From Abelmoschus esculentus (lineage: Eukaryota; Streptophyta; Magnoliopsida; Malvales; Malvaceae), in contig JAUCBN010000014.1 in assembly GCA_035048815.1 (NCBI GenBank), positions 16,909,501 through 16,973,500 of the forward strand: a stretch of DNA of 64,000 nucleotides. Direction: 5' to 3'. Below the pieces are notes generated by a model. The model saw nothing but the letters and a program-made list of their open reading frames with translations. It was not told where the DNA came from and ran no database searches. The position numbers and the translations under genes were made by a program. Shown here piece after piece: positions 49,969 to 61,771 of this stretch. Position 1 is the stretch's first letter. Each line of letters begins with the position of its first letter.

Positions 49969-51136
49969 ATGGCAGCCATGGCAACAGCTATCACCTCACT
50001 GTCTTCAAGCCCCAAACCATCTTTCTTCGACCAAAAGTCATCCTTCCATGGCACCCCGATTGTATCTCGATTCACTCCGGTTAAATCTGCCACGCAAAAC
50101 TCCACCATTTCCATGTCCTTGACCCCTCCTTATGATTTACAATCTTTTAAATTCCAACCCATCAAAGAATCCCATGTTTCCCGCGAAATGACCCGCCGCT
50201 ATATGATGGACATGATCACCTACGCCGACACCGATGTCATCATCGTCGGCGCCGGTTCCGCAGGCCTCTCTTGCGCTTACGAGATCAGCAAAAATCCCAA
50301 CATCCGTGTCGCCATAATCGAACAATCCGTTAGCCCTGGAGGAGGTGCATGGCTCGGAGGCCAGCTATTTTCAGCCATGGTCGTTCGAAAACCAGCACAC
50401 AGGTTCCTCGATGAGCTCGGCATCCAGTACGACGTACAAGAAGACTACGTCGTCATCAAGCATGCTGCTTTGTTCACATCGACAATCATGAGTAAGCTCT
50501 TGGCAAGGCCTAATGTAAAGTTGTTCAATGCTGTGGCAGCCGAGGATTTGATCGTGAAAGGGAACCGGGTTGCCGGCGTGGTGACAAACTGGGCCTTGGT
50601 GTCGATGAACCACGACACACAGTCTTGCATGGACCCGAACGTGATGGAGTCCAAGATTGTGGTCAGTTCTTGTGGACACGACGGACCATTTGGAGCCACT
50701 GGTGTGAAGAGATTGAAGAGCATCGGCATGATTGACAGTGTTCCCGGAATGAAAGCACTGGATATGAACACGGCAGAAGATGCAATCGTTAGGCTTACAA
50801 GGGAAATTGTGCCCGGCATGATTGTAACTGGAATGGAAGTTGCAGAGATTGATGGTGCTCCAAGAATGGTAAATAACAATACTTTTTTATTAAAAAATCA
50901 ATTTTGATTTGAGTTTTTGATGTTCTGTAATGAAAAAAAAAACTGTGGGTTTTGTTTTGCAGGGACCAACATTTGGAGCAATGATGATATCTGGGCAGAA
51001 GGCAGCACACTTGGCTTTGAAGGCATTGGGGCAGCCCAACGCCATTGATGGGACCTTGAGCGGAGCTGAAAGAGTAGAGGCACAGCCAGAGTTTGTTCTT
51101 GCTGCTACTGAAACAGAGGAGACCGTGGATGCTTGA
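49969..51136 (+). CDS. THI1: Thiamine thiazole synthase, chloroplast (THI1/THI4)
   Basis: Two exons, 49969-50868 and 50963-51136, 1074 nt, 357 residues, close to Arabidopsis THI1. The first ~50 residues (MAAMATAITSLSSSPKPSFF...) are a Ser/Thr-rich plastid transit peptide. The dinucleotide-binding motif VGAGSAGLSCAYEIS is at ~93-107. GGGAWLGGQLFSAMVVRKPA follows. The cysteine of SSCGHDGPFGA (residue 235) is the family's sulfur donor: it gives its sulfur to the thiazole ring and is left as dehydroalanine, so each molecule works once. The enzyme makes the thiazole half of thiamine from NAD and glycine. All key residues are present. The upstream in-frame region lacks a transit-peptide start, so ATG 49969 is chosen. 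Confidence 0.96.
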
Positions 51137-51758
51137 TTTGATGATTTTCAGGAAAGATTGGACTAAAATAAAGAAAGCATGCGGAAGGAAATTAAGCCTT
51201 TTTGGAATGAATGGACGTGGGTGAAAGGTGGATCTTTTGGTTTGATTAATGAATAATGCCCTTACAATGTTGGAAAATGAAAGAAAAATAAAAATCAGAT
51301 TGAGATATTATTGTGCTGCATCTTGTTTGATTAATTTTTTTGTTCATCTATTGGTTATAGAATAATTTAGGGTTTAAATTGTATACAAAAATTAAAGAAA
51401 ACTAAGTTGAAAAAAATATCTTTTATAATATTGGGTTGCCCATATAATGCCTTTGTATACCTAATAGTTTTGTATCGGCACACATATCAATAGTTCAACA
51501 AGAAAAACATAGAGAACAACAAACCAAACATTCATTGCTCACACCATATGATAGTCTCACCCCAAATGAACTTCGCTACATCAGGTCCGCTTGACTACGC
51601 ACGTCAAACAAATCATGCAATGAATGAAAAAAAAAAAGAAAGAAAAGGCTTCAGAGAAGTTCACAGAATCGAGATAGCACAGCTCAAGGGAGTTCAGACG
51701 TTTGACAGATGGCCGGCATATTATTACATGCATAAGAACCAAGGTCCCATGCTTGATT
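51137..51758. other. 3' UTRs of convergent genes THI1 and GAMYB
   Basis: Convergent tail-to-tail spacer. The first ~200 bases look like the THI1 3' UTR. AT-rich DNA follows, then the probable 3' UTR of the minus-strand MYB gene. Confidence 0.5.
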
Positions 51759-54375
51759 TTAGATATATGTTCCAGCTGCCATATTCCTGTACTCACTACT
51801 CAAGTCATTGCCAAGAAGGCTTGCTATGGAATCCGTAATGACGGTTTGGTCCTTATGGTAACCATAATCCTGCTCAAACCAATTAGAAGCAAGTAATGTG
51901 TCGGGGCAAAAACTGTCCAACTGTAGAGGTGCCTCGTTTTCTATCTCTGCTGTCAAAACATGGTCATTTGCTTCTGATTTCACATGAGACTCTGAAACAA
52001 AATATCTGAAATCCAGTTACTAAACACCAGAAGAAGAAAAAATGAGAGAAATTGAGCATGTACACTTCTTGCTACTTGGAATATTAGTTCAAGGATGACA
52101 ATGGATAGTTAAAAGTCGGATATCCAACACTATCTGGTTTGATATTTGTTGACTCATATGCTATATACAGATGTTAGATTTATATTCATGATATCTGATA
52201 TTTGAATTTTGAACCAAAAAACACTTTGTTTTTGGTTCAAATAGCAACGAATATCAGAACCCGGTTTACTTGTATGAATATTATTGGATATCCGAATACA
52301 ATTTATGTTTTTGTAAAAAATATAGAATGTCATGTTTAGCAAGTCCAGATCAAATGAGGGGCTCACCAGTAAAGGTTTCAGCAGGTGGCTGTTCATCCAA
52401 TGAACTGCCGATAGCACTGATACACTCACTTGAATGGTTCTTAGCACTTTTTAGCGTTTTTGACTCCTGAAGTACAGCATCCAGCAGGCCACTGTTATGG
52501 GATGAAAGGCTATCTGACACTGCTCTGCTGGTTGATGATGGTGACTGGATAAAAGCATCAACTGAATCAAGTAAAGGTGGTGGGCAAGAAAATGTTCCCC
52601 AACTACCTAATTCAGTTTCCGGATATTGGAATGAAGGGAGCTCCAACTTCACAGCCTCCAAAGCAGGCTCCGAAGCAGAGAAATTGCCATTTGAAAGGGT
52701 ATGGCTACCTGGGAATACACCATATTGAAAGGAGTTCCTGTTTGCAGGATCCGTTTCCATTGGAAAAGACGGCCCAAAGGATAGAGCAGCCTTCTCCGTG
52801 ATATCATCTTGAAACTGCTCAAACAAGGGACATTCATTTTTAACAGCACTAGTGTAACTAGGGAAAAAGGCTTTAGCTTCTCGAAGACGCTTCTGGCAAT
52901 GGATTGTTGGTGGCAGGAAACCACAATATTGAGAACCTAGACCTTTCATCAGCATGCTGCTTGTGGATATATCAAGAAGTTCAGGGACATAAGGCAGGGC
53001 ATTTTGACTTGCCTTTAAACTGTCAAATATAACATCAGGTATCTCATAGCTGTTGTTCGGCAGGATACCATGTGGTCCTTCATCCCCTCCATTAACTGCA
53101 TTGATACCGTGACTCTCCTGCAATGCTGTCAAGAAAACTTCCGGAGGGTAGAGAGGTAACCCAGCACGCTGACGTCTTTTAATCCGGGTATTCCAATAAT
53201 TTTTTATCTCATTATCTGTACGACCAGGTAACTGCAAAGAATAACAGATCATAGAGAAAGAGCTTCAGACACTTAAAAGATAGATCTATAAAACTTTGGT
53301 AGCTGAAAACTTTATCATGCTTTGCACAAGTGTAGCATTTCTGAGGTGTGATAGCTACCACAGAATTCTCAAAAACATAAAATTGCTATTGTTCAGCATC
53401 AAGCACAAAAAATCATATTACAGAAGAAAAAAAAGATGATAAGAACACGATTTATCCATTTCAATGCATGACTATATTTAGCTTTTAGTTCTCTCAGTAA
53501 TTTTCCTTTTGGTTTTGGAAAATCAGATGAGGGATGGGGAAGAAGGGTACATATTGATGCTGAGCTGGACTTTATAATCCTCCTAAATGACCATTTAAAC
53601 AAGTTCAAGAACAACATTGCTCTCATGTGTGAGAGCACATAAAATAATGTCTCAAGTTAGATCTCCCTGAAACTGGGGATACCAAAATCAGAGCAGTTCA
53701 GCCTTTCACACTGAGCATGTAAATTAATCTTAGAACTTAGGTTAACTCAGTGGTTATGAAAAATGGTGCGCACATGCTAAGATGAGAATTCAAATTGGAT
53801 GAAAAAAACAAGTGTAGCAGCAATCAAGATTATTAATAATACTTCATGTAGCCTTCTCTAAATTCGTTATATAATATAGTAGAAGATTAGATGTGTCCAT
53901 AGTCTTCATTTTTTAATGTAATTCCTAAATTCTTTTTTAGGCTCAACAAATTTCAGCATTAAAAAAATCATGAAAATAACTAGATTCATAGTATCATAGT
54001 AAATGTCTAAATGAGTTGAACACTTACATATGCAGCCATCCGAGCCCATTTATTTCCCATCTTTGCATGAAGTTCAACAATCAGCTGCTCTTCTTCTCGA
54101 GTAAATGCCCCTTTCTTCAAGTTTGGCCTCAAGTGATTTGCCCAACGTAAGCGGCAACTTTTTCCGCAACGAAACAGTCCAGAGTGCTTCTGAACAGCAT
54201 TCCAATTGCCTTCCCCATGCTTCTTCACATAGTTGATCAAAATTGCATCTTCATCAGATGTCCATGGTCCCTTTTTCAGAACAGCTCCTCCACAGTTGCC
54301 ATCATCAATCAACAATGATTCTGTCTGATCCTTATAGAGAATTCCATCATCCCTCTCATTTGTTGTGTGACTCAT
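51759..54375 (-). CDS. GAMYB: R2R3-MYB transcription factor, GAMYB class (MYB33/65 type)
   Basis: Three coding exons, 54375-54028, 53231-52367 and 51991-51759, total 1446 nt, 481 residues. R2 runs from LKKGPWTSDEDAILINYVKK to CRLRWANHLRP and R3 from NLKKGAFTREEEQLI to NYWNTRIKRRQRAG. The sequence LPLYPPEV directly after R3 is the GAMYB signature. The rest is acidic and Ser-rich, as expected for an activation region. GAMYB factors act downstream of gibberellin in anthers and the aleurone. The start is ATG 54375 (MSHTTNERDD); the frame upstream lacks another ATG. The upstream region to ~55260 probably holds leader exon(s) with one intron. A miR159 target site lies in exon 2. Confidence 0.93.
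52625..52645 (-). promoter_or_regulatory. miR159 target site in GAMYB mRNA
   Basis: On the minus strand the 21-nt site begins TGGAGCTCCCTTCATTCCA and ends AT. It is almost fully complementary to miR159 and codes for ELPSFQ. Its position, after the MYB domain and before the C-terminal exon, is the same as in MYB33, MYB65 and cereal GAMYB. The transcript is therefore expected to be cut by miR159. Confidence 0.92.
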
Positions 54376-55300
54376 CTCTTTGTTATCGCACACAAACACC
54401 CTATCAACAAGTGTTCAACTATCCAAAACCTGAAACAAGAGACAAGATGGAAGACCACAAAGTTAAAATACCAAGAACCAAAGAAAATGCAGTGCATTTT
54501 CCTCTCACTAGTTCATAGTTGCACTCAAACTCCCATAGGTACATGATTATCTTCTCTTTTTTTCCAATACAGGCACCTTATGCATCACGACAAGCTACAA
54601 GTTGATCAACCAGCAGACTCGGGATAATATATCCACATCTATTTTCATTTAACCAATTCGGAAAAGACATAAAAAAGTCATCTCTCCAAAGATAGCTGAC
54701 TCGGGAACAACACTAACAGTAATCTATCTTTCAAAATACAGCAAACAGAGATGTAAACCGTGTATCAAAGTCCAATTCTATTTCAAAATGGGGAAATAAT
54801 TTCAATCTTTGGAAGTTAAATTAAACCCTTTAGCCTCTAATTTAGAAAGCCATTAAATAATTTTGAAAAACTACAAAAATAAAAGAAATCCATTACAGAA
54901 ATGATGACATAAATAATCTCAGATAAGAAGTAAAATCCAAAATGCATTTATTGCACTATTATTCTCTCATAAATTACTCCAATAATCCATCATTAATAAA
55001 CCATACGCCGCAATAATTGGACTACCTGCTATTTACTTGCGTTAGATTAATGCAAAATTATCAATTTCAATAAATAAACAGATAAAAAGCAACTGAACGA
55101 AAAAGAAATTAAGGAAATGCAGAATTTGATTACCTGCCTTAAGAGGACGCAAAATTTGGGGGGAAATTTGCCAAAACAAAAATTCTTTGAATGAACTCAA
55201 TTATGGTTCCGGGTTGAACTGAGAGCTGAGCTAACAGCGAGAATTAAAATTCTGAAAACCAACCCCAAAAAATAAAATTACAATAAAAATATAGGCATAG
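54376..55300 (-). promoter_or_regulatory. 5' leader region of the GAMYB gene
   Basis: Moderately AT-rich DNA upstream of the ATG. GAMYB genes usually have a noncoding first exon; a candidate donor lies near 55131-55135 (minus-strand CAG/GTAATC). The acceptor just upstream of the coding exon would be near 54429 (TTTCAG/GTTTTGG). This is inferred, not proven. Confidence 0.4.
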
Positions 55301-56433
55301 AATCATCAACAGCGAAAGAGCAAACCCCTAAAAATATATATTGACTCTAAGCGTAGCTTTTGAGCTAGAAGAAAAAGAATCCCAGAATAGAAAAAGCAGA
55401 ACAGCGAGATTTAGCAGAAAAACAAATACAAACAAAATGGTAAATCGTTTTCCCTTCTTTTTAGGATTTGTGTTTAGAAGAGAGAATAGGAAACATTTTT
55501 TTGAGAGGAATAGAAAAGAGATTTTAAAATAATAAAGTTAATTAACGATTTTTTTTTTTAAAAAAAATAATTTTTTTTTTGATATACCGAACACTTCCTA
55601 GAGTTTAATTTTTGTGTTTTTAAGGTTTAAAATTTAAAGATTTTGAATTAAAATTTAGTTTTATATTTAAGATTTCAAAAATTAAATATCCATATTTTAA
55701 TATAAAAAACTTTTTAATCTTTTTACACAAGTATATTTATTAAAGAATAACTATTGTATTATCTTTTATTTTTTATATATATGTTGTGTAAAGTTTATTT
55801 TATGTACATATTTAAAGTATAAAATTAATAAATTTATATAAAAATTCATATATAAAAAACTTTTAATATTATTATAAAAATGTTTTTATCTTTTTCACAG
55901 TCTATAACATTTAAATAAAAGAATTAAAAAATATCATATTAAAATTAAATCATAATTAATAAAATTATTTAATCATCCCATTTATAAATATTTATTAAGT
56001 AAATTTTAAATTAAAAATATATTATTTTATATAAAACATTTTTCTTTTGTTATAAAATTTAATAAAATCAAAAAATCTTCACATTTAACTGAATAATTAC
56101 TTTTATCTCTATTCTTATTTTTAAACAAAACAATCCCTAATATTTTTATTTTATGTAAATCATAATATTTTTATAAATAAAAATTGTCTGTCAACGCATC
56201 TGATTTCAACTATTAGCAGCACACCCAACTTCCAATATTTGTCAACATAATTGACCCAAACTTTGTTGTACAAATTATAATCATGCAATCACACAGATAG
56301 TTTCAGTCCTGAAAGCTTCGCATAACATTTCTTTAAGCTCTCATACTCTCCCAAGAAGGGAGTAAAAATACATATTAGAAGATAAATATAATTGTTTCGT
56401 TGTGTGGATGAAAGCAAAGACGAACTTAGCCAG
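55301..56433. other. AT-rich intergenic DNA
   Basis: Promoter side of GAMYB to ~55520, then very AT-rich spacer with no gene signal, then the probable 3' UTR of the bHLH gene at ~56200-56433. Confidence 0.55.
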
Positions 56434-57943
56434 TTATGCGACCGGAGGGCGGAGAACATGATCCTGTGAAGTATCGAAAGCAGCAGGAGGCAAGAACTTC
56501 CACATTGAAACTCCAGGATAACTGACATAGGGAACGGGTTTGCCACCAATGACTTGGCCTGAAGTAGTAAATGGTGTCCGAATCATAGGTGGATGGGGTA
56601 GGAATCCTGGATAAGAACCCATGGCCTTGACTTGTCGCTCAAGATTCTCTTTATCAACCTTTAGCCTTTGTTTCTCATCGCGAAGTTCATTCTTTTCAGC
56701 CTACAAAAACGATCTCGACTCAGTATGCACAGCATTGAAACATAAGCCATAGTAACGGATCAAATAAGAACTTTCACTTGCCATACTTGTTCATGTATAC
56801 GAGCGAGTAGCAAATAAAACATATAACAAATGAACACTGAACCCAGACTCACTTTTAGCTCATTAATCTTCTCCTGCAGACTCTTATTCGACTCCTTCAG
56901 TTTCCGGGCTTCATCCTGTAAGTGTGTAACCATTCGAACAGCATCAACTAACACAAGAGCCTTGTCTACTTTGGCAGGCTTTCCATGATCTAGGATAGAA
57001 CCCAATTCCAGGAACCTTGAGATAGCGAAAATGAAAACATCAGAGAAGGCAAAATGGGTTGAAGGGAGGGAAATTGGGATAACAAAACATGCCTTTCATT
57101 CAACCTATCTCTTCTCATCTTTTCCCTGCAAGCTTTGGAGCCAGCAACAGTGCATGTTCCGGACCTCACCCTGTGATAGAATAGTGAATAAAATGAAAAC
57201 CAGCACGAAACCCAGCAACAATTTCAAGCAAAACTACACTCGCAAACTTAAAGATAATTCATAATATAATAAGACAGTGAAGATTAAAGAAGCTAAAGCA
57301 GAAACTACATTAGAGCAACAAAAGTAAATACAGTAAAATGATAACCAGCAAGTAGATATATACCGTTTTCGGGAGCCTGTTTCGATAAGATTGTCAGAAT
57401 TTCCAAATGATTCATTAAATTCAGCACTACAGTAACAAGAAAAAAGATTAATGAACATGTTCATAGTACAATAAGAGATCAACAATATCCTAGCTTGAAG
57501 GAGCAGTAACCAAGCCATGGCAGATTGCCAGCCAATTAGCTTATTGCCCCAATTCCATTGCTAAACACAATTCTAAACTATACAACGATGAACCAACTCG
57601 AAAATATAACTAAAAACACGACAGTAATTGATTTTTGATCCCCAAATCAAAAGTATTTAACTTATTAAAATGAAACATAAAGTTTTCATTTTTTTTTAAG
57701 AAAACCCAAAGTCTGAAACTTACTGAAAAGTACTAGAAATGCACAACTAATATGATGATATTGAATGGGAAGAGAGGACCTGAGAGGATTTGATGACCAG
57801 ATAGGGGCTGAAGGGTCAAGTGAAGGAAGATCGCCACCAGATACAGTAATGTCGTCTAACAAACCATAATCATCAAACATCCATGAGTTGGGGTTTTCCG
57901 AGGAAACCAGATCAGCCCCGTTCGGTTGCTGCCGGGATATCAT
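56434..57943 (-). CDS. bHLH transcription factor, subgroup IVc (ILR3/bHLH104/bHLH115 type)
   Basis: Five exons: 57943-57780, 57426-57364, 57170-~57083, 57015-56853 and 56700-56434, about 248 residues. The N-terminus has SSENPNSWMFDDYGLLDDI and GGDLPSLDPSAP, which resembles bHLH104. The basic region and helix 1 read SKACREKMRRDRLNERFLELG, with the usual His/Glu/Arg pattern changed as in this subgroup. Helix 2 is ALVLVDAVRMVTHLQDEA, followed by a long leucine zipper (KLKESNKSLQEKINELK, EKNELRDEKQRLKVDKENLE). The C-terminus DTSQDHVLRPPVA is the subgroup signature. Members form dimers in the nucleus, activate subgroup Ib bHLH genes under iron deficiency, and are degraded via BRUTUS ligases through the C-terminal end. 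The donor of exon 3 is GC (GAAAG/GCATGT). Confidence 0.93.
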
Positions 57944-58903
57944 ATCCCCAGCAAGAACTCAGCTAAGTCACGACGGTGGAAGATTGGGTTGTTGCAGAAA
58001 TGAAGAAAAGAAGAGAGAATCGAATAGAAGAGAAGAGAGAGATCCGAAACGAGTGAATTTGGTTGGTTTGGGGTGATTTTTGTATGGGAAGCTTGTAATG
58101 GTGGGAAAAAAAGGTGGAGAATAATATTTTTCAATGGATTTGGATTGGGGAATTTGAGAGAAAGTCCACCCTCTTTGCTTTTTTTTCCTTCCATTTAAAG
58201 TATTTCTTTTTCCGTTCCACTTCTTCCTCCACCGTCGAAGCCAGTGCCCACCACACGCAAGGGAAACAGCAGACCAACACCATTCCGCTACGCAAGAGTG
58301 ACACATAAACAGTCTTATGGGAATTGTTATCTTTTTAATATTCTTGATTGGGCTTCATTTACTTAACCAAATAGGCCAGCAATGGCTCAGGCTATATAAA
58401 ATAGGACAACCCAAAAATCTGGTTATATTTGTAACAGAGTGGACATGGTTCTTATTTCACATTCCTAGACATGCTATTATATTTTAGATGGCTGATATTT
58501 TTGATCGCCTTCCTGCAAGACTCGCACTAACTCACGGAATCGGTGATATCTAAAGGAAACAAACTGACTTGTGCACACGACACGAGGCCAAGGTGATGCA
58601 ACCCAATACCTTACTGATCAACAGGTGGAAACAGATAGGACATTCGACATTGAGGCAAGGCAAGACCAGATCAGAAGGAAAGCAATTGGCTTGAGTATCA
58701 CCAGGAACAGTACAGATTGCATAAAAACATTTGCACAAGTTCTACTGACAATTATTCCACACAAATTCCAAACAACTAAATTTAAAATCCATTGAAGATT
58801 ATGGATTTAATGCAAAAGCTTATTTGCAGATAAAATGGTTCATACTGCTATAAGTTCCCTTACAGCTTTATTTACTTGTACTATTCTTGGACAAGATAAA
58901 GAA
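57944..58903. other. bHLH leader/promoter and 3' flank of the next gene
   Basis: 57944-58310 is CT-rich on the minus strand and is the likely leader and promoter of the IVc bHLH gene. 58310-58903 holds the probable 3' UTR of the tyrosine-rich protein gene. Short open frames here have no support. Confidence 0.5.
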
Positions 58904-59941
58904 CTAATTCAACCATGAATGTTCCTCTTGATACTCAACCTGCTTTGACACAAGTTGTCCCTGATAATGCCTTTCGTAATTGAAGATCGGATTCTCGTAA
59001 ATACCTCCGTTGCTCCATCTTTCTCCGTAAGGATACGAATTACCGAAAAGATAGTCAGCCGTCGTCTCCCATAGGTGATTTTCATTGCTCCATGGACTGG
59101 AAGCCCCGTGAGAGTGATAACAATTTCGATGATACTCGTTCTCCCTCTTTGCACGATCCAAGCAAGGCCAGTAACCGAACAAACTTTCACAAAGGTCCAT
59201 TGCTTCTAAGCCATACCCTGGTGGAATTTGAGACACCCTCTTTTCATATTCACTACCATTAGTATCATCATCAGGATCCTCATCCTTACTTTCCTCACCA
59301 CGGTTCGTCTCAATAGGCTTACCATTAGATTCTGCAGTAACATCTTCGGTACACCCTTTCGTTTGCTGCTCTCGATCTTCGATACCTGCTGATTTGCTTC
59401 CATTGCTAGGCTTTTCTACTGGTTCAGCGACTTGTTTCCCATACGGCGACTCGATGGACCCGTAGGAAAAATTGTTCAAAGACTGCTTGTTCGGACCCTC
59501 CGATGAACGTGGATAACATATTCCCTCGGAAGGGGGCAGAGATTTGCCATATGTTGCTACAGGATCATATCCACCACCGTAAGGCGTTGGATCATACTCT
59601 TCGAATTCAGTGTCGTTGAACTCCGAGACGGAGTACGAGACAATAAACCGAGTCTTTACGGTGCTATAATCGTCACCATAAGGGTTTAAGGCATACTCAA
59701 CATAGTTAGGCTCACTGAAAGTGTACGAAGAGTATACAACATTCGGGTGACCAAATTCGGGTTCATAAGCACCATACCATGAAGCTGAATCATATTGGGA
59801 AGAATTGTACTCGTTGTATGCATAGCTAGAATGATTTTCTAACGATTGTGATGAAACATAATCATGGCTACTGTCATAATAAGGAGTTTGATAATACTCA
59901 CCAGAATTAGCTTCATAATTTCCGCAGCTGTAGTAGGCCAT
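58904..59941 (-). CDS. At5g39570-like tyrosine-rich protein, function unknown
   Basis: Single open frame of 345 residues starting at ATG 59941 (MAYYSCGNYEANSG). It is rich in Tyr, Ser, Gly and acidic residues and is probably largely disordered. The block FEEYDPTPYGGGYDPVATYG followed by LPPSEGICYP matches the N-terminal signature of Arabidopsis At5g39570 and relatives. A Glu/Asp/Lys-rich segment follows (around 190-230), then a C-terminal block PPGYGLEAMDLCESLFGYWP. There is no catalytic motif or membrane segment. The Arabidopsis relative has been linked to phospholipase D alpha and RNA-related stress responses; whether that applies here is unknown. No coding intron is needed. Confidence 0.82.
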   Translation of the reverse strand: MAYYSCGNYEANSGEYYQTPYYDSSHDYVSSQSLENHSSYAYNEYNSSQYDSASWYGAYEPEFGHPNVVYSSYTFSEPNYVEYALNPYGDDYSTVKTRFIVSYSVSEFNDTEFEEYDPTPYGGGYDPVATYGKSLPPSEGICYPRSSEGPNKQSLNNFSYGSIESPYGKQVAEPVEKPSNGSKSAGIEDREQQTKGCTEDVTAESNGKPIETNRGEESKDEDPDDDTNGSEYEKRVSQIPPGYGLEAMDLCESLFGYWPCLDRAKRENEYHRNCYHSHGASSPWSNENHLWETTADYLFGNSYPYGERWSNGGIYENPIFNYERHYQGQLVSKQVEYQEEHSWLN

Positions 59942-61259
59942 TACAGATTCATCGATCTTCAACCTGAGATCAAATTAAGATGCAGAGCAAGAGAAAATTT
60001 GGGGTTTTCTTTTTCTTTCTTGCAAATTGCTACAGCTACCTACTTTGCTAGTAGAAATATCTTTACTATATCTACCACATAGGCTTTATCTTAATCCAGA
60101 GAGAGAAAAAGTGTGTGCACATGTAAAGAGACTGGTGAAATTGGACTTTGATAACTACCCCTTTAACTTTTGTTTGTATTTTGAAGAAGATAAAAGAGTG
60201 AAATTTCACTCATTCCAAATATGAAAAAGAAAACCATTGTCTCAGGTCTCTTCCATTTAGTGAAAATTGGTTTTCTGATGTTCTGCCAAAGATGGTGATG
60301 GTGTAGTTGGCAAGTCCCATCATGTACCTAATAAGGCACATAAAACAGAATTTAGACAGGTGTGAATGTAATTATCTTCTTGTTCTGAATTATATAAAAT
60401 TTTCTTTTAATTTGTTTTCTGGAAACATTTTTGGCTTATAATGCAACACCTACTGGTGTGGTTGCCTTAGATGAAAGCAAGATTATAAGAAGACAGGATC
60501 CATAATCTGTGCAGAAATAAAAGATCACAGAGTTGACTGCCATACAAGTATAAAGGAATCTCCAATGGAGGTTTGGTCTATGATGTTGTGCTGCTTCACC
60601 ATTTGAGCTCAGCTTGGATAACACAAGTTTTAGAATATTGAATCCCTTGTTGGTTTACAAAGGCTCAAACATCTCCTTAAAATAATTGTTTTAAATACGT
60701 AAATACTTATCTACTTAATAAAGAAAACACCAATCTTTGACGGTAAAACCGAACTCGTCACCTTGCTGCTTTGCCTGATTGACTGTCGGCGGAGCCTAAC
60801 CAAAACTGGTCCCGCGTTGTTGCACGCGCGCCTGCAGTGCGGTCTCACACGGTCGCGTGCCACCGCAATGAGCTATAGCAGCCGAAAAAATTATCCTGAC
60901 AGCCCAAAAACAATCCTACATATTATATTCAAATGGTCCATAAACTGAAGTTCTATCCAAAGATTTTCTTCTAACTATTATATTCAACCAAATATCAACC
61001 GTCCGATTAAACAAAGTTATGGACCAAAACAGAGACGTGGCAGTCTGATAAAACACCATCTTCATCATCATATTCCCACATCCCTTTATTCAGAAGGAAC
61101 AAGGAATTATGTTCAAAATAAAACAATTAACAATTACTTTATTTGTTCAAAATAAAACAATTAACAATTAACAGTCATATATATTTATTTTTTTATATTT
61201 ATTTATTTAATTAATTCTTTGTATTTAATCATCCACTCCGAAATCTACTCTCTATTTAT
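59942..61259. other. Divergent intergenic region
   Basis: Leader/promoter of the tyrosine-rich protein gene to ~60230, then unassigned DNA. A CpG-rich patch lies at 60800-60870 (GCACGCGCGCCTGC, GGTCGCGTGCC). A ~26-bp direct repeat (GTTCAAAATAAAACAATTAA) occurs at ~61110 and ~61145. No gene is supported. Confidence 0.5.
61110..61172. repeat. Short tandem duplication
   Basis: GTTCAAAATAAAACAATTAA plus CAATTA occurs twice, separated by CTTTATTT. Confidence 0.8.
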
Positions 61260-61510
61260 GAGAAATTATATCATGGGTAAATCCTATCACGTCATCTATA
61301 AGACCAATCACTAAAAATCATCAATTTCATCATTTTTTTCATGTCATATTTTCCTAAGTAAATTTTCATGTTAATTCATTTTAAAAATAATTTTTGTCAA
61401 GTGAAGATTCACTTGAAAAATATATAACATGAAAAAATTAATGAGATGAGTGATTTTTAGTGATTAGTCCCATAAACACGTGGTGAGACTTACCCATAAT
61501 ATAATTTCTC
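61260..61510. mobile_element. MITE, family I, 10-bp TSD
   Basis: The ends are GAGAAATTATATCATGGGTA and, reversed, GAGAAATTATATTATGGGTA, with ATCACGTCATCTATAAGACC inside the left end and TCACCACGTGTTTATGGGAC inside the right one. The exact 10-bp sequence CTCTATTTAT flanks it at 61250-61259 and 61511-61520. The centre holds the palindrome CAAGTGAAGATTCACTTG. The element is 251 bp and has no coding capacity. It sits about 260 bases upstream of the bHLH112-like ATG, inside its promoter. Confidence 0.85.
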
Positions 61511-61771
61511 CTCTATTTATATATAATTACATTTATATTGTTATTATTGCTAAGTCACTATAATTATTTAGTAGTATAAATTTCAGTAATCAATAAATTA
61601 TATTTGTTTTCCAAAAATTATTAAAGAATGTTTAATTTAAAAGAGGATTAAATTAACAAAATGAATCCCTACACTTGAATCGTTTCATATATAAATCACA
61701 CATTTAACTTTCAAATGAGAGATGCCTCTTCTGCCCCAAGACAAAGAAACAAACTTGAAACATATTTGGGC

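Noticed and set aside
50445..50879. Minus-strand open frame over THI1 exon 1
   Set aside because: Antisense to a fully conserved enzyme; no family signature.
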